This document shows, piece by piece, positions 32,300 to 43,568 of a stretch of DNA of 64,000 bases. The first letter of the stretch is position 1, and every line of letters starts with the position of its first letter. The translations under genes and the position numbers were made by a program. The DNA is taken from the NCBI GenBank assembly GCA_026874595.1, contig CM049315.1, positions 66,225,916 to 66,289,915 on the forward strand. The letters run 5' to 3'. Source of the stretch: Sipunculus nudus (lineage: Eukaryota > Annelida > Sipuncula > Golfingiida > Sipunculidae). The notes beneath the pieces were generated by a model. It worked only from the letters and a program-made list of their open reading frames with translations, was not told the origin of the DNA and made no database searches.

Positions 32300-33682
32300 G
32301 TTAGTATTATGTAATACGGATAGCCCAGAATGAATATGTAACTTGAAAATTAGGTTTAATGTCCAAAACAAATATCAGGTGCAAATCTATATATTGCCGG
32401 GGACTAATATGTCTATTTCTCTGACACAGGGCAATTAAGAAAATTATTTGTAAACAGAGATAGCGCAAACAGAGGCAGATTCTGAGAACTCAGCGATAGT
32501 GATTATCGGCAACGGAATGTACGACCCTGGAAATAAATAACAATGAATACCAGGTGCAAATCTATCAATTGTTAATATTACTCGGACTAAATGTCAGTTG
32601 AAAATCAGCCATATTAGAGATTTTGCGTAAAGACTAGACAGGAAAACATTCATAAATAAATAAATAAAACAAACGATAGCTTTGCTCTAGGGGGAACTAA
32701 GAAATCAACCGGCATGAGCATTTGACCCAATTATATTTATATAAAAATTAAAATCTTACGGGGAAGGCCAAACGTTAGTTTAGGAGCATGAGTCCAAAAA
32801 ATAATGGTATGGTTCTCAGGCACCGCGCGAGTCAATTTTAACCCCCCCCCCCCCCCTTAAAAAATGTTTATTTTTATTTTCAATAGAAACTTACCAATTT
32901 TGGCTCCAGCCGCTCGGACATTTCTATCAAGAAGATAAAATAATACAATTTTGATAAGATTTCCTTTGTTAGCAAAACAATTATGTTATTATCATGCTTT
33001 TTCCTGATAATGACATTTTTATAGAAATATACAAAAAAGGTAAAAAAAAAAATCGCTCTCGCGCACTGATATCTGAAAAAAGTGCCTGAGAACCAAACCT
33101 TTTTTGCCTTGTATATTTATTTTGTGAATGTTAAACTGACATCGGGCTTTATAAATCTAATAGTACCGAATGGCTGCAGACTTCAGAACGCCACCATCTG
33201 AGCCATGAAGAGTGCCATGTTGTACAATTCATGTAAAATAAATAAGTTTATATGCATACCCATGACCTCGAGGTCTGTTTTAACTTTGAAAAATGCAGGA
33301 AAATCGTCCATCATCTGTGATTTATTTTTGCTTAAACATGCGCTACTCTGCTTTGTATACGCGTTCCATACATTCCTTTCTATAGCTCCTTTTCCATGCG
33401 CGCAGAAACGCGCGCGTTTCCGCATGCTGAAAAATCACACTGGTGTAATAAAGCGTGTATCCCTTGTCCATGCAGACGGAAAAGCGTTCGTGTGAAATGA
33501 ACATCGTGCGATGCAAAAAAATCGCCCTGGTGTAGTTCAATTGTCCATTTTAAATGCATGCACGCGGAATAGCGCGCGGGCGAGCTTTCTTGTGGTGGTT
33601 AAGGACGCGATCGAATGCAGTCTGCTTGTAGCTGCACCTTTTTATTATAGTGATATCATACTTGATTGCTCTATTGCTTGTC

Positions 33683-33686
<4 letters not shown>
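32300..33686. other. AT-rich sequence, nothing firm
   Basis: Contains a C15 tract (32842-32856), AT-rich DNA and, at about 33380-33600, a CpG-richer patch with near-duplicate AAAAATC.C.CTGGTGTA motifs 88 bp apart (33429, 33517) and CGCGCG words. No gene is supported. Confidence 0.4.

Positions 33687-33754
<68 letters not shown>
33687..33754. repeat. Compound (AT)n(GT)n microsatellite
   Basis: About 23 AT units then about 11 GT units, at the start of a duplicated flank. Confidence 0.97.
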
Positions 33755-33755
<1 letters not shown>

Positions 33756-34670
33756 AAGTATCTGATTACAGAATGCGGTTGTCAATCTGTTCGTATACGA
33801 CTCCCACCCGCATGTCAATAACACAACTGTAATAAAACTATACGATGGCACAAATAAAACGAAAATTTTAATTGCATACATGAATACAGAGAACTGTACA
33901 TAATAGATACATGCTGAACAAGGGTCCCACGTAAAACAGATCTACAGTCCTTTTATACAAGGGTCCCACGTAAAAAAGATCTACAGTCCTTTTACAAAAA
34001 GGTCCCATGTGAAACAGATCTACAGTCCTTTTACACAAGGGTCCCACGTAAAAAGATCTACAGTCCTTTTACACAAGGGTCCCATGTGAAACAGATCTAC
34101 AGTCCTTTTACACAAGGGTCCCACGTAAAAAAAGATCTACAGTCCTTTTACACGAGGGTCCCATGTGAAACAGATCTACAGTCCTTTTACACAAGGGTCC
34201 CACGTAAAAAAGATCTACAGTCCTTTTACACAAGGGTCCCATGTGAAACAGATCGACAGTCCTTTTACACAAGGGTCCCACGTAAAAAAGATCTACAGTC
34301 CTTTTACACAAGGGTCCCATGTGAAACAGATCTACAGTCCTTTTACACAAGGGTCCCACGTAAAAAAGATCTACAGTCCTTTTACACAAGGGTCCAATGG
34401 TAAACAGATCTAGTCTTTTTTCACAAGGGTCCCACGTCAAACAGATCTACATTCCTTTGACACAAGGTTCCCACGTAAAACAGACCTGAGGCCTTGTGTG
34501 TGTGTGTGAAATATCTGATTACAAATTTGCGGTTGTCAATCTGTTCGTATACGACTCCCATCCGCATGTCAATAACACACAACCGTAAAAACACTATGTT
34601 GGCACAAATTGCATACATGAATACAGAGAACTGTACATAATAGATATATGCTGAACAAGGGTCCCACGTA
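33735..34670. repeat. ~760-bp tandem duplication of minisatellite flank
   Basis: The sequence from (GT)n through ATCTGATTACA, CAATCTGTTCGTATACGACT, CATGAATACAGAGAACTGTA and TGCTGAACAAGGGTCCC at 33735-33930 recurs at 34495-34670, with small deletions. The first 39-bp block lies between the two copies, so flank and array start were duplicated together. Confidence 0.85.
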
Positions 34671-36345
34671 AAACAGATCTACAGTCCTTTTATACAAGGG
34701 TCCCACGTGAAGCAGATCTACAGTCCTTTTATAGAAAAGGTCCCAAGTAAAACAGATCTACAGTCCTTCTACACAAGGGTCCCACGTAAAACAGATCTAC
34801 AGTCCTTTCACACAAGGGTCCCATGTGAATCAGATCTACACTCCTTTTACACAAGGGTCCCATGTGAAACAGATCTACAGTCCTTTTACACAAGGGTCCC
34901 ATGTGAAACAGATCTACACTCCTTTTACACAAGGGTCCCATGTGAATCAGATCTACACTCCTTTTACACAAGGGTCCCATGTGAATCAGATCTACAGTCC
35001 TTTCACACAAGGGTCCCATGTGAATTAGATCTACAGTCCTTTTACACAAGGGTCCCACGTGAAGCAGATCTGCAGTCCATTTATAGAAAAGGTCCCACGT
35101 AAAACAGATCTACAGTCCTTTCACACAAGGGCCCCATGTGAATCAGATCTACACTTCTTTTACACAAGGGTCCCATGTGAAACAGATCTACAGTCCTTTT
35201 ACACAAGGGTCCCATGTGAATCAGATCTACAGTCTTTTTACACAAGGGTCTCACGTGAAGCAGATCTGCAGTCCATTTATAGAAAAGGTCCCACGTAAAA
35301 CAGATCTACAGTCCTTTCACACAAGGGCCCCATGTGAATCAGATCTACACTTCTTTTACACAAGGGTCCCATGTGAAACAGATCTACAGTCCTTTTACAC
35401 AAGGGTCCCATGTGAATCAGATCTACAGTCCTTTCACACAAGGGTCCCATGTGAATCAGGTCTACAGTCCTTTTACACAAGGGTCCCATATGAAACAGAT
35501 CTACAGTCCTTTTACACAAGGGCCCCATGTAAAAAAGATCTACAGTCCTTTTACACAAGAGTCCCATGTGAATTAGATCTACACTCCTTTTACACAAGGG
35601 TCCCACGTGAAGCAGATCTGCAGTCCATTTATAGAAAAGGTCCCACGTAAAACAGATCTACAGTCCTTTCACACAAGGGTCCCATGTGAATCAGATCTAC
35701 ACTCCTTTTACACAAGGGTCCCATGTGAAACAGATCTACAGTCCTTTTACACAAGGGTCCCATGTGAATCAGATCTACACTCCTTTTACACAAGGGTCCC
35801 ATGTGAAACAGATCTACAGTCCTTTTACACAAGGGTCCCATGTGAATCAGATCTACAGTCCTTTCACACAAGGGTCCCATGTGAATCAGGTCTACACTCC
35901 TTTTACACAAGGGTCCCATATGAAACAGATCTACAGTCCTTTTACACAAGGGCCCCATGTAAAAAAGATCTACAGTCCTTTTACACAAGGGTCCCATGTG
36001 AATATGATCTACAGTCCTTTTACACAAGGGTCCCATATGAAACAGATATTAGTCCTTTTACACAAGGGTCCCATATGAAACAGACTTGCAGTCCTTTTAC
36101 ACAAAGGTCCCATATGAAACAGATCTACAGTCCTTTTACACGAGGGTCCCATGTGAAACAGATCTACAGTCCTTTTACACAAGGGTCCCATGTGAATCAG
36201 ATCTACAGTCATTTTACACAAGGGTCCCATGTGAAACAGATCTACAGTCCTTTTACACAAGGGTCCCATATGAAACAGATTTACAGTCCTTTAACCAAAG
36301 GATCCCACGTGAAACAGATCTGCAGTCCTTCTACACAACCTGAGA
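33918..36345. repeat. 39-bp minisatellite, about 57 copies in two blocks
   Basis: Unit GATCTACAGTCCTTTTACAC followed by AAGGGTCCCATGTGAAACA. Variants (CACGTAAAA, ATGTGAATC, TTTCACAC, ACACTCC) mark subfamilies. The period is 3 x 13, so two plus frames and one minus frame stay open (13-residue repeats such as KQIYSPFTQGSHV), including the longest frame of the window (35607-36368). They break wherever a 40-bp variant unit (TTTATAGAAAAGG at 34728, 35080, 35276, 35628) shifts phase. I read these frames as artefacts. The marker spacings of 352, 196 and 352 bp show nested higher-order duplication. Confidence 0.95.
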
Positions 36346-36736
36346 AAGCTTCCTTCCCACGAAAATAAATCTAAATACAAATATAGATATAGTAATAAAC
36401 TCATCGACCATATAGGTCTCGCCTCCGGGGGGGGGGTGTTACTTATCTACAAACACCATTGTGAAACCACCTAGAATACATATTTAAGTGTGTTATGACC
36501 AGAAATAAAGAATAACAATGTTTAAAAAGTAGTCTTTGTCCGAAAAAAGTATCATTCGGCAGCATTGGTGTGTTTATTTTGACTCATTTAATTCATATAA
36601 CAGTTTTTTTTCAATGTCTACGCTATCAAATTGGTGCAGCAATATTTTATGGTATATTGATATTTGAAATCTTAAACTCATGTAGCATACTCTGCCTTTG
36701 ACATATGAATAAATATCCATTCTTTTTCATTTCTAA
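36346..36736. other. Unique AT-rich sequence, nothing recognised
   Basis: Contains a G9 run near 36428. No gene is supported. Confidence 0.5.
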
Positions 36737-37177
36737 ATGTTTCGGAAGCATTCAGAATTGTCATTTAAATTCTTTGACAGCCTCACGTTTAGTACTCTTC
36801 AAATGTGCACCGGTGACCGAGAAAGCTACATCCTCCCCAAGAACCCGGTCGCGAGCGTCATCCTCGAGCAGAATGCGCACCACAACAGAGAAACCCGAAC
36901 ACAAGCAGGGAAACCCAGGTCGCCGACAGAACAACTCCTGCCGCGAAGAGCCGGACCTCCTGTGACTTGGATCGGGCAGGCTGTCTTGACTTGGTCTTCA
37001 GCTGGTCCCCGAGCAGTGGGCCTAAAGTTGTCTGTCTGCCCACTGTCAGAGATTCTTGACTTGTGCTGTGCCTTGTCTTGCTGTCTTGACTTGGGTTCCG
37101 GCTGTCGGGTGGTCTTGTCTTCTCTTGGCTTGTTCCAGGGCTACCAGTCTTGGCTTGGTCTTGGTCTTGGGTCTTGA
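36737..37177 (+). CDS. GC-rich open frame, 146 aa at most, unrecognised
   Basis: A sudden GC- and CpG-rich patch (about 36810-36970) is open in two plus frames: one reads MCTGDRESYILPKNPVASVI..., the other a Ser/Arg/Thr-rich segment ending REEPDLL and stop at 36965. The longer frame then enters low-complexity CTTGG-type sequence, giving Leu/Gly/Ser-rich residues that are probably meaningless. The patch could be an exon or a fragment of a mobile-element gene; no motif allows a choice. Confidence 0.18.
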   Translation: MFRKHSELSFKFFDSLTFSTLQMCTGDRESYILPKNPVASVILEQNAHHNRETRTQAGKPRSPTEQLLPRRAGPPVTWIGQAVLTWSSAGPRAVGLKLSVCPLSEILDLCCALSCCLDLGSGCRVVLSSLGLFQGYQSWLGLGLGS

Positions 37178-37251
37178 AGTCTTGGTCTTGTTGCAGGCAG
37201 CGAACCTAAAGTTGTCAGTCTGTCCACTGCCAGGTATGTTTGTGATTGGTT
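37000..37251. repeat. Low-complexity (CTTGGT)n-like region
   Basis: Repeated CTTGACTTGG, CTTGGTCTTG and GTCTTGCTGTCTTG words; the segment CCTAAAGTTGTC.GTCTG.CCACTG is present twice (37020 and 37205). Confidence 0.75.
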
Positions 37252-37303
37252 AGTCCTAAATAGGACTGTTGGGGGGTAGTCCTAAAAAGGACTATTGGGG
37301 GGT
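37252..37303. repeat. Two 26-bp units each holding a palindrome
   Basis: AGTCCTAAATAGGACT and AGTCCTAAAAAGGACT, each followed by G/A-TTGGGGGG. Arms of 6-7 bp with an A-rich loop. Confidence 0.8.
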
Positions 37304-38264
37304 CTTGTCTGGTCTGTCTGGAGCTGTCCCGGTGTAGGTCTGGGTAGTCGTCTTGGTAGTTGCTGTCAGTGGGTGGATGGGATGTGCGCTCGTCTGGGTG
37401 CCCTCTAAACTTTCGCTGGTGGTGTTGGGGGGCTGCCGCTGGACTTGCGCGTCGGAGTCGGATGCTGTTGGCGGTGGTTGTCAGGGGTAGTTGTCTGTGG
37501 TGCCGCAGATTTCTTTATAATTTTATAAGTATCACACGGGATTTTTTAAGAAAATGCCTCATGATCATTTACCCTTATATTGGCCTAAAGGAGATATCTA
37601 TAGGAGATATCTTTATAGTTAGAAATATAGCTGGCCGGTTGGGCTCTCAGTTTGTACTTTTATATTAAGTATCACATAAATATTTTTAGGAATATTTATG
37701 ATCATGTACTTTTATAGGAAATACTTATAAGAAGTATTTTTATATAAGCGCAGACTGAGAGAGAGAGAGGGGGGGGGGGGGGGGGATTGTTGAGGCTAGT
37801 GGCGGCATCAATTTCGATCCACTTGCTAGTGGCCGGCTTCAGTTTCCATGCCACTGGTCTGCCGGAAAGCTGTAATTACTAATAAAATCTATAATTATAT
37901 CTTATATATGAGCGTCGGATAACCAGATATTGCGTCGATATTGTGAAAAATACAAAAACAAAAAGGTGAAAAACTGGTAAAAATCGTATAAAAACGTGGG
38001 TTAGTGTGCTTGAAAAACGATGAGTGAAGTGGTGTATTTACATGAGTGGTGCCTTTTTTTTTTTTTTTTTTGTTTGTTAAAGGTTGATGGTGTATAAAAC
38101 AGTAAGGTGCATTTTATATACATGGTTTTAGTATGGTTCTATTCTAATTGAGGGTGTATTAGTATTGGTTAGTGGTGTGGTGTTCTGTCGGTGGATATGT
38201 ATTTCTCCGAGTTTGTATGTTTGTCTTGTATGTTTGTCTTATATGTTTTAGATATTGGTGGGAA
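37304..38264. other. Mixed sequence, no gene supported
   Basis: GC-rich until about 37500, then AT-rich. It includes GAGATATC repeats near 37590, a (GA)6G17 tract at 37757-37785 and a poly-T tract near 38050. The 102-codon frame at 37360-37668 has no recognisable feature. Confidence 0.45.
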
Positions 38265-39215
38265 GGTAACTCGCGACCCGAACGGGCCTGCAGGTTACTC
38301 ATCCCGTATTTAGTTGTGTTTTGTATGTGTTTTTAATTAAAGATGTTTTGTGTATGGGCGCTATAAATCTTAGACAATAATAGTGTCCAGGTTTGGGCAC
38401 TTTGTCTCCGATTTATGTTGTTGTGGGTTTTAATAAACTATTGTATACTTTTGAGTATTGTTGTTTTATATTCCTTGTAGTTCTCTTCTTTTTATTTTAT
38501 TTATTATATACTTGTGGGAAGGTAGCTCGCGACCCGACCGAGCCTGCGAGTTACTCATCCCGTGTCTGGTTGTGTTTAGTATGTTTTTTAATTAAAGATG
38601 ATTATGTTTTAAATAAATCTTAGACAATAATAATGTCCAGGTTTGGGCACTTTGTCTTCGATTTATGTACGTTGTTGTGGATTTTAATAAACTATTGTAT
38701 TTTTGTTTATGGTTTGTTTTTTTTTTATTTTTATTGGATACTTGTGGAAAGGTAACTCGCGACCCGACCGAGCCTGCAAGTTACTCATCCCGTATTTTAG
38801 TTTTGTACTGTGTGTATTTTGATTTTAATTAAAGACGTTAATGTATCGCTATTTTAGATAAATCTCAGACAATAATAGATTCCAGGTCTGGGCACTTTGT
38901 CTTTGATTTATGTTGTTTTTGGTTTTAAATAAACCTTTTGTGTATGTTTTGAGTGATATTACTTTATTTTCTTGTGGTTCTTTGTTTTATTTTATTGATT
39001 TAGATATTTGTGGTAAGGTAGCTCACGACCCTTCCGAGCCTGCGAGTTACTCATCCCGTGTCTAGTTGTGTTTTGTATGAACTTTAATTAAGGATGATTA
39101 TGTTTTAAATAAATCTAAGACAATAATAGTGCCCAGGTCTGGACACTTTGTCATTGATTTATGTTGTTTATGGATTTTCAATAAACTATTTCTTGTGTTT
39201 CGGTTGAGGATCTTC
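38265..39215 (+). repeat. ~250-bp tandem repeat, four units with two conserved hairpins
   Basis: Units start at 38265, 38521, 38751 and 39017 (spacings 256, 230, 266). Four blocks are conserved while the T-rich spacers vary. Block 1: GGTAACTCGCGACCCGACCG then AGCCTGCGAGTTACTCATCC, where GTAACTCGC faces GCGAGTTAC as hairpin arms. Block 2: TTTTAATTAAAGATG. Block 3: TAAATCTTAGACAATAATAG then GTGTCCAGGTTTGGGCACTT, a second hairpin. Block 4: TTTTAATAAACTATT with an AATAAA motif. Unequal conservation suggests selection on structure or an element with functional termini, but this is inference. Confidence 0.9.
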
Positions 39216-40429
39216 CACAGGTTCCCCCTTTGAAGGGTAGAGCAGCGCCCTCGTGTGTCAGTGTAAGACACTAATTATTTTTAGGACCAAATCACCGGAA
39301 GAGGTCTGTCCGTCCGATGGACACTGTCACACTGAATCGTACTCACAAGAGTAGTTCTCTGCAACTTGGGGGTCGTTGGTAAACAAATCATTTCCAAATG
39401 TAGTGATGGAGTAGATGAGATCCATTAAAATAGGCCCCCACGTTGGATTAGAATTGTTCAAAAGCAAATTAATGCAAAGGTCGAATGTTTAAATTGCCCG
39501 AAGAACTTAACGGAGTAAATGATATTTGGTTAACGTGCGCATATATGCAATGTAAAGGCATTTATAGCATTGTGTCAAATATTGATTTTGACGTTTGACA
39601 GTTTAAACAAGACGTCCCGGCCTTCCCAAAACCCCAAACTGAAAGTGGTTTATTTTGAACAGAAACGACCTCTAGCGGAAGAGTGGACATTTCGTGTGAA
39701 GATATGAAAGTACGAATTTGGCCGAGCAGTTTCGAGTGTCTCTGACTCAACCCTAGGGGAGATTAGTTGTATCTACAAGAATCTTGCTGAGTGAACAATA
39801 ACTCCTGAAAAAGGAACGAGAAAAGTCAGACATCCCAGATGATATAATATGATATCCTCTTAAATTGACTATTCTCCCTTTCAAATTATCCCCTTCTTGT
39901 GATTTCTAATGACATGTCTCATGTGGCACCACAAGTCCTGTTCAAATATTATTAAATATTAATAAAAATAACCAAATACTTTTACCACATATGAAAAATT
40001 CACGTCAAGGTTACTCTCATAATAAAGGTTAGGACCCAAGCTTAAAAAACGGATTCGTCCTCTGACGTGTTCAGTCTAAATGCTCGTGATTGATTCAGGG
40101 AACCCTTTTCAAAAAGTATTTTTTAAAAGTAATTTTACTTGTTTTTAATTGACAGTGAGGGGTAGGTATACTGTAAATGGCAACCCGTTTTCTGCTGTTC
40201 GAGATCTACGACATCTCAAAATCAGTACAGGGAAATTCATCATGATCAAGATCTCTAATGTTTCGTGTTTCTCATGTTACGCCATTTTAAAAACGCTTCG
40301 TCTTGCCTGTATCTATGCATATGAAGGTTAAAGATTAAACCTAGTCCAGGAGCCAAGTGAGAAAAAGTGGCCTTATTCAAGGTTTTTGTTCACCCCATCG
40401 CCTAGAAAAGTTCCCTCGGTGCCAGTGTT
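39216..40429. other. Unique sequence, nothing recognised
   Basis: Short frames at 39562-39750 (-) and 40149-40331 (+) have no motif or splice support. Confidence 0.5.
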
Positions 40430-41600
40430 CAGCTAAACTTCTCTGGTTTATTGTCATAGTGCGAAAAGTGGTGCAATTTTTGTGACAGCATGTTTTTATT
40501 AACTACTCTGGCGAAGTAAATGTGTAAATCCGTGTTCCCAGGATAGGGGTAGGGGTAATGAAAATCTCCATAACTTCTTACGTATTTTATTTATTGAAAC
40601 AAATTACCCCTCTAATTAATGAGAAGGAATTTTTGAGAAGGCCTAATGCGAACCTGTGCAAAGTTTGGGAGTATGAATGGAGGTTAATTTTTAAAATTTA
40701 ATATTGATCCTTTTAAGTCCTGCATATCTACATTAGTCATTATGATTTCAGCAAAATGGACGTTTCGGACCTGCAAGTTTCAGACTAGGACATTTAAAAA
40801 CTAGAATATGGGTATGAAAGGTCAAGGTCAGAGGGGTCAACAAGTGCATGAAACTTTATTATCTTTTAAAATGTTGCTTCTTAATTTCTTTTCTTGAATG
40901 AAACGTTTTACCTAAGCTGTCCGTTTCAGATTCATATACTTGTTATTGGTATCAATGGTCAGGCACGGTCCTCTGGTTTATTGTCAGGGCAGATTCAAGC
41001 AGAAAAAATGTTTTGCGACAGTATGTGTTTATACAACAATCACGGCTATGAACACCTGCAGCTCTCGATCATAGGAGAGGGGTAGGGGTAATGAATGTCT
41101 CTATAACTTCTGAAATATTTCACATATTGCAACAAATTACCCTTCATATGGAAAAGTAGGAATTTCGCTTCAACCTCAAATCCCGCTCGATAATATATTT
41201 TGTGAAAGGTCAAGGTCGGAGGGGTAAACAAGTGATGAAACTTTTCTCTAAAGGGGCCTAATCGCCTATCTGACCTTTATAAAGGTATTCACTTGGAGCT
41301 TTCATCAAAATAGGCCTGAAAACGTAGATATCACCGCACAGAGGCTTTTTGTTTTGTTTGTATTAACATGTTTATATTATGTGGGGGCCGGCAAAAATAA
41401 TGAAAACAAATTTAACAAGGCCTACATGCCTAATGCGAACCTGTGCAAAGTTTGGGAGTATGAATGGAGGTTAATTTTTATAATTTAATATTGATCCTTT
41501 TAAGTCCTGCATATCTACATTAGTCATTATGATTTCAGCAAAATGGACGTTTCGGACCTGCAAGTTTCAGACTAGGACATTTTAAAACTAGAATATGGGT
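40430..41600 (+). repeat. Tandemly duplicated dispersed repeat (two units)
   Basis: TCTGGTTTATTGTCA, GGATAGGGGTAGGGGTAATGA, ACAAATTACCC and AAAGGTCAAGGTC occur at 40440-40840 and again at 40972-41240. A ~175-bp block (CCTAATGCGAACCTGTGCAA ... CTAGAATATGGGTA) is nearly identical at 40640-40816 and 41425-41600. The second unit has about 250 bp inserted. Confidence 0.85.
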
Positions 41601-42640
41601 AGTCAACAAGCGACTATGTGTATCTGCAGAAATCAGAGTGGGACGGGTGAAGTGAGGCATGAATAAAGTGGCAAGGGGAATAGAGTGAGGTGTGTTGCAT
41701 ATTAGCATGGATGTCTGCAGCGTAAACGTGAATGTAGGTGATGCCACCTGTCATAAAACCAAGAAAATTGTCCAGGATGTATAAACCTGCAAAATTTCGG
41801 GTGGATAAGTCAAACGACTGCTGAGATATGAGTGATTTTATCCCAAGGCAGATGAACAGATGGACGCTGTGCATAAGTGGTTGCAGGTGGCGCCACCAGT
41901 TTTGCCTATGATGAAGAGCTATGTGAGATCTATACGCATGAAAAATTTTGGTCCAATCGGTCAAACGGTTCCTGAGATATAAGCTTGGATGTCTGCAGAG
42001 TAAACCTGAATGAAGGTGGCGCCACCTGTCATAAAATCAAGAGAGCTGTCCAGGATGTATAAACCTGCAAATTTCAGGTGGAAAAGTCAAACGACTGCTG
42101 AGATATGAGTGATTTTATCCCAAGGTAGATGAACAGATGGACGCTGTGCATAAATGGTTGCAGGTGGCGCCACCAGTTTTGCCTATGATGAAGAGCTATG
42201 TGAGATCTATACACATGCAAGGTTTTGCCCAATCGGTCAAAGGGTTCCTGAGATATGAGCTTGGATGTTTGCAGAGGAAACGTGAATGTAGGTTGCGCCA
42301 CCTGTCATAAAATAGAGAAAGCTGTCCAGGATGTATAAACCTGCAAAATTTCAGGTGGATAAGTCAAACCACTTCTGAGATAGGAGTGATTTTATCCCAA
42401 GGCAGATGAACAGATGGACGCTGTGCAATTATGGTTGCAGGTGGCGCCACCATTTTTAGTGTATGTTATAAAGCTATCAAAGGGCTACATTTGTGCAATT
42501 TTTTTAAGCCTGATCGGTCAAACAGTTCCCGAGATATGAGGGTTTTGTGTGGAAACAGACACACAAGTGGACGCTGGGCAGCGAGGAAAGGTCAGAGGTC
42601 AACCAAAAATGAGGGCACAGCAGTTCACATGTGACCTGAT
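41584..42640 (+). mobile_element. Dispersed element, family Z copy 1
   Basis: Begins ACTAGAATATGGGTAGTCAA with a GTAGTC/GACTA hairpin, then tandem ~280-bp units each with TGGATGTCTGCAG, AGGTGGCGCCACC, GATGTATAAACCTGCAAA, TGAGATATGAG and GATGAACAGATGGACGCTGT. It ends GGTCAGAGGTCAACCAAAAA then TGAGGGC.CAGCAGTTCAC. A second copy with the same start and end lies at 60366-61672. No coding capacity. Confidence 0.75.
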
Positions 42641-43079
42641 GATAAACCCGATTCGCTTAAAATGCAAACCAAGTTTTTTCAAACAGTTGAAAGATATAGT
42701 TCCAATAATCTGGGAATTCTGCATCTAGACATTATGTCTAGAGGTCTAGACGCTGTGTCTAGACGTCTTGAAACATTGTCTAGACACCGGCCAGAGCCAG
42801 GTCAGTTGCCATGGTGATGTCTGGACCCCACCTGTTTGTACTCAGTGACCTCTTGACTTGGCTGCTGAAACTCAGCATGTTGTCAAATCTGATTTCACAC
42901 AAAAACAAAGAAAACCTTTTTCAATTGGCTACAATGCTTTTTTAAAGCTGTATTTACCGAATCTATTCTTATAAAACTGACAGAACCCTACCATAGAATA
43001 ATTCTTGTAAAGTTTAAACCAATCAGCTTAACAGTTTCATCATAAATCAGTGTATAAGCTAGTAAAGTTTAAAATTTCA
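42641..43079. other. Unique sequence with a short CTAGAC-rich patch
   Basis: At 42723-42790 the word GTCTAGA/TCTAGAC occurs several times in both orientations. Otherwise nothing is recognised. Confidence 0.45.
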
Positions 43080-43568
43080 TTTTCGCTTGTAAAAAACACA
43101 TCAACGTAGGTGGCGCCACCAATACCTCAATTTCAGATAAAACATATGTGACAAACATTGGTATAAAATTTGGTGATTATAGCTCTAGCCGTTTCTGAGA
43201 TTTAATTTTAGTGTGCTTTTTTGGACAGATGACCAAGTTCAACATCCTGTAACTCGGCCAAAAATCTCCGAACTGGAACCATTCGAAAAAACTTTAGAAA
43301 GATTGTTCCAGGGATCATTTCTTTGAAATATTGGACAATTTGGCTGGACAGTTTCGGAGAAGAAGATTTTTAAAGCTTTTTTTAGCCTTTTCCCTATAAA
43401 ATCTAAGAAAATGCAGTTAGAAAAAAAATAAACAAAATCCGATAGAGTTGTTTAGATAACTGATTATTTGCAAAAAGTTTGGTGATGCTAGCTTCTGCCG
43501 TTTTTGAGATAGCTATGGTTAACGTACACACGACGCCGCACCATCGCATAAGCTCACAGGTTCGCTAA
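43080..43568 (+). mobile_element. Dispersed element, family Y copy 1
   Basis: Shares with 46660-46973 and 53240-53830: GAACCATTCGAAAAAACTT-like, TTGGACAATTTGG, TTTTTGAGATAGC and a CATCGCATAAGCTCA end. Contains GGTGGCGCCACC at 43111. The AAGCTCA end resembles the 3' termini of HINE-type elements. Confidence 0.65.

Noticed and set aside
33918-36345. 39-bp minisatellite seeded from the HINE 5' end (ACAAGGGTCCCATG versus CAAGGGACCCATG)
   Set aside because: The match covers only about 13 bases with a mismatch and no flanking similarity; too short to claim descent.
35607-36368. Longest open frame of the window (253 codons) as a repeat-protein gene
   Set aside because: It lies wholly in the 39-bp minisatellite, whose period keeps several frames open on both strands; frames break at every 40-bp unit, and no promoter or unique termini are seen.
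38265-39215. Tandem LTRs of a retrotransposon
   Set aside because: Units are ~250 bp, lack TG...CA ends and primer-binding or polypurine sites, and no gag or pol is near.
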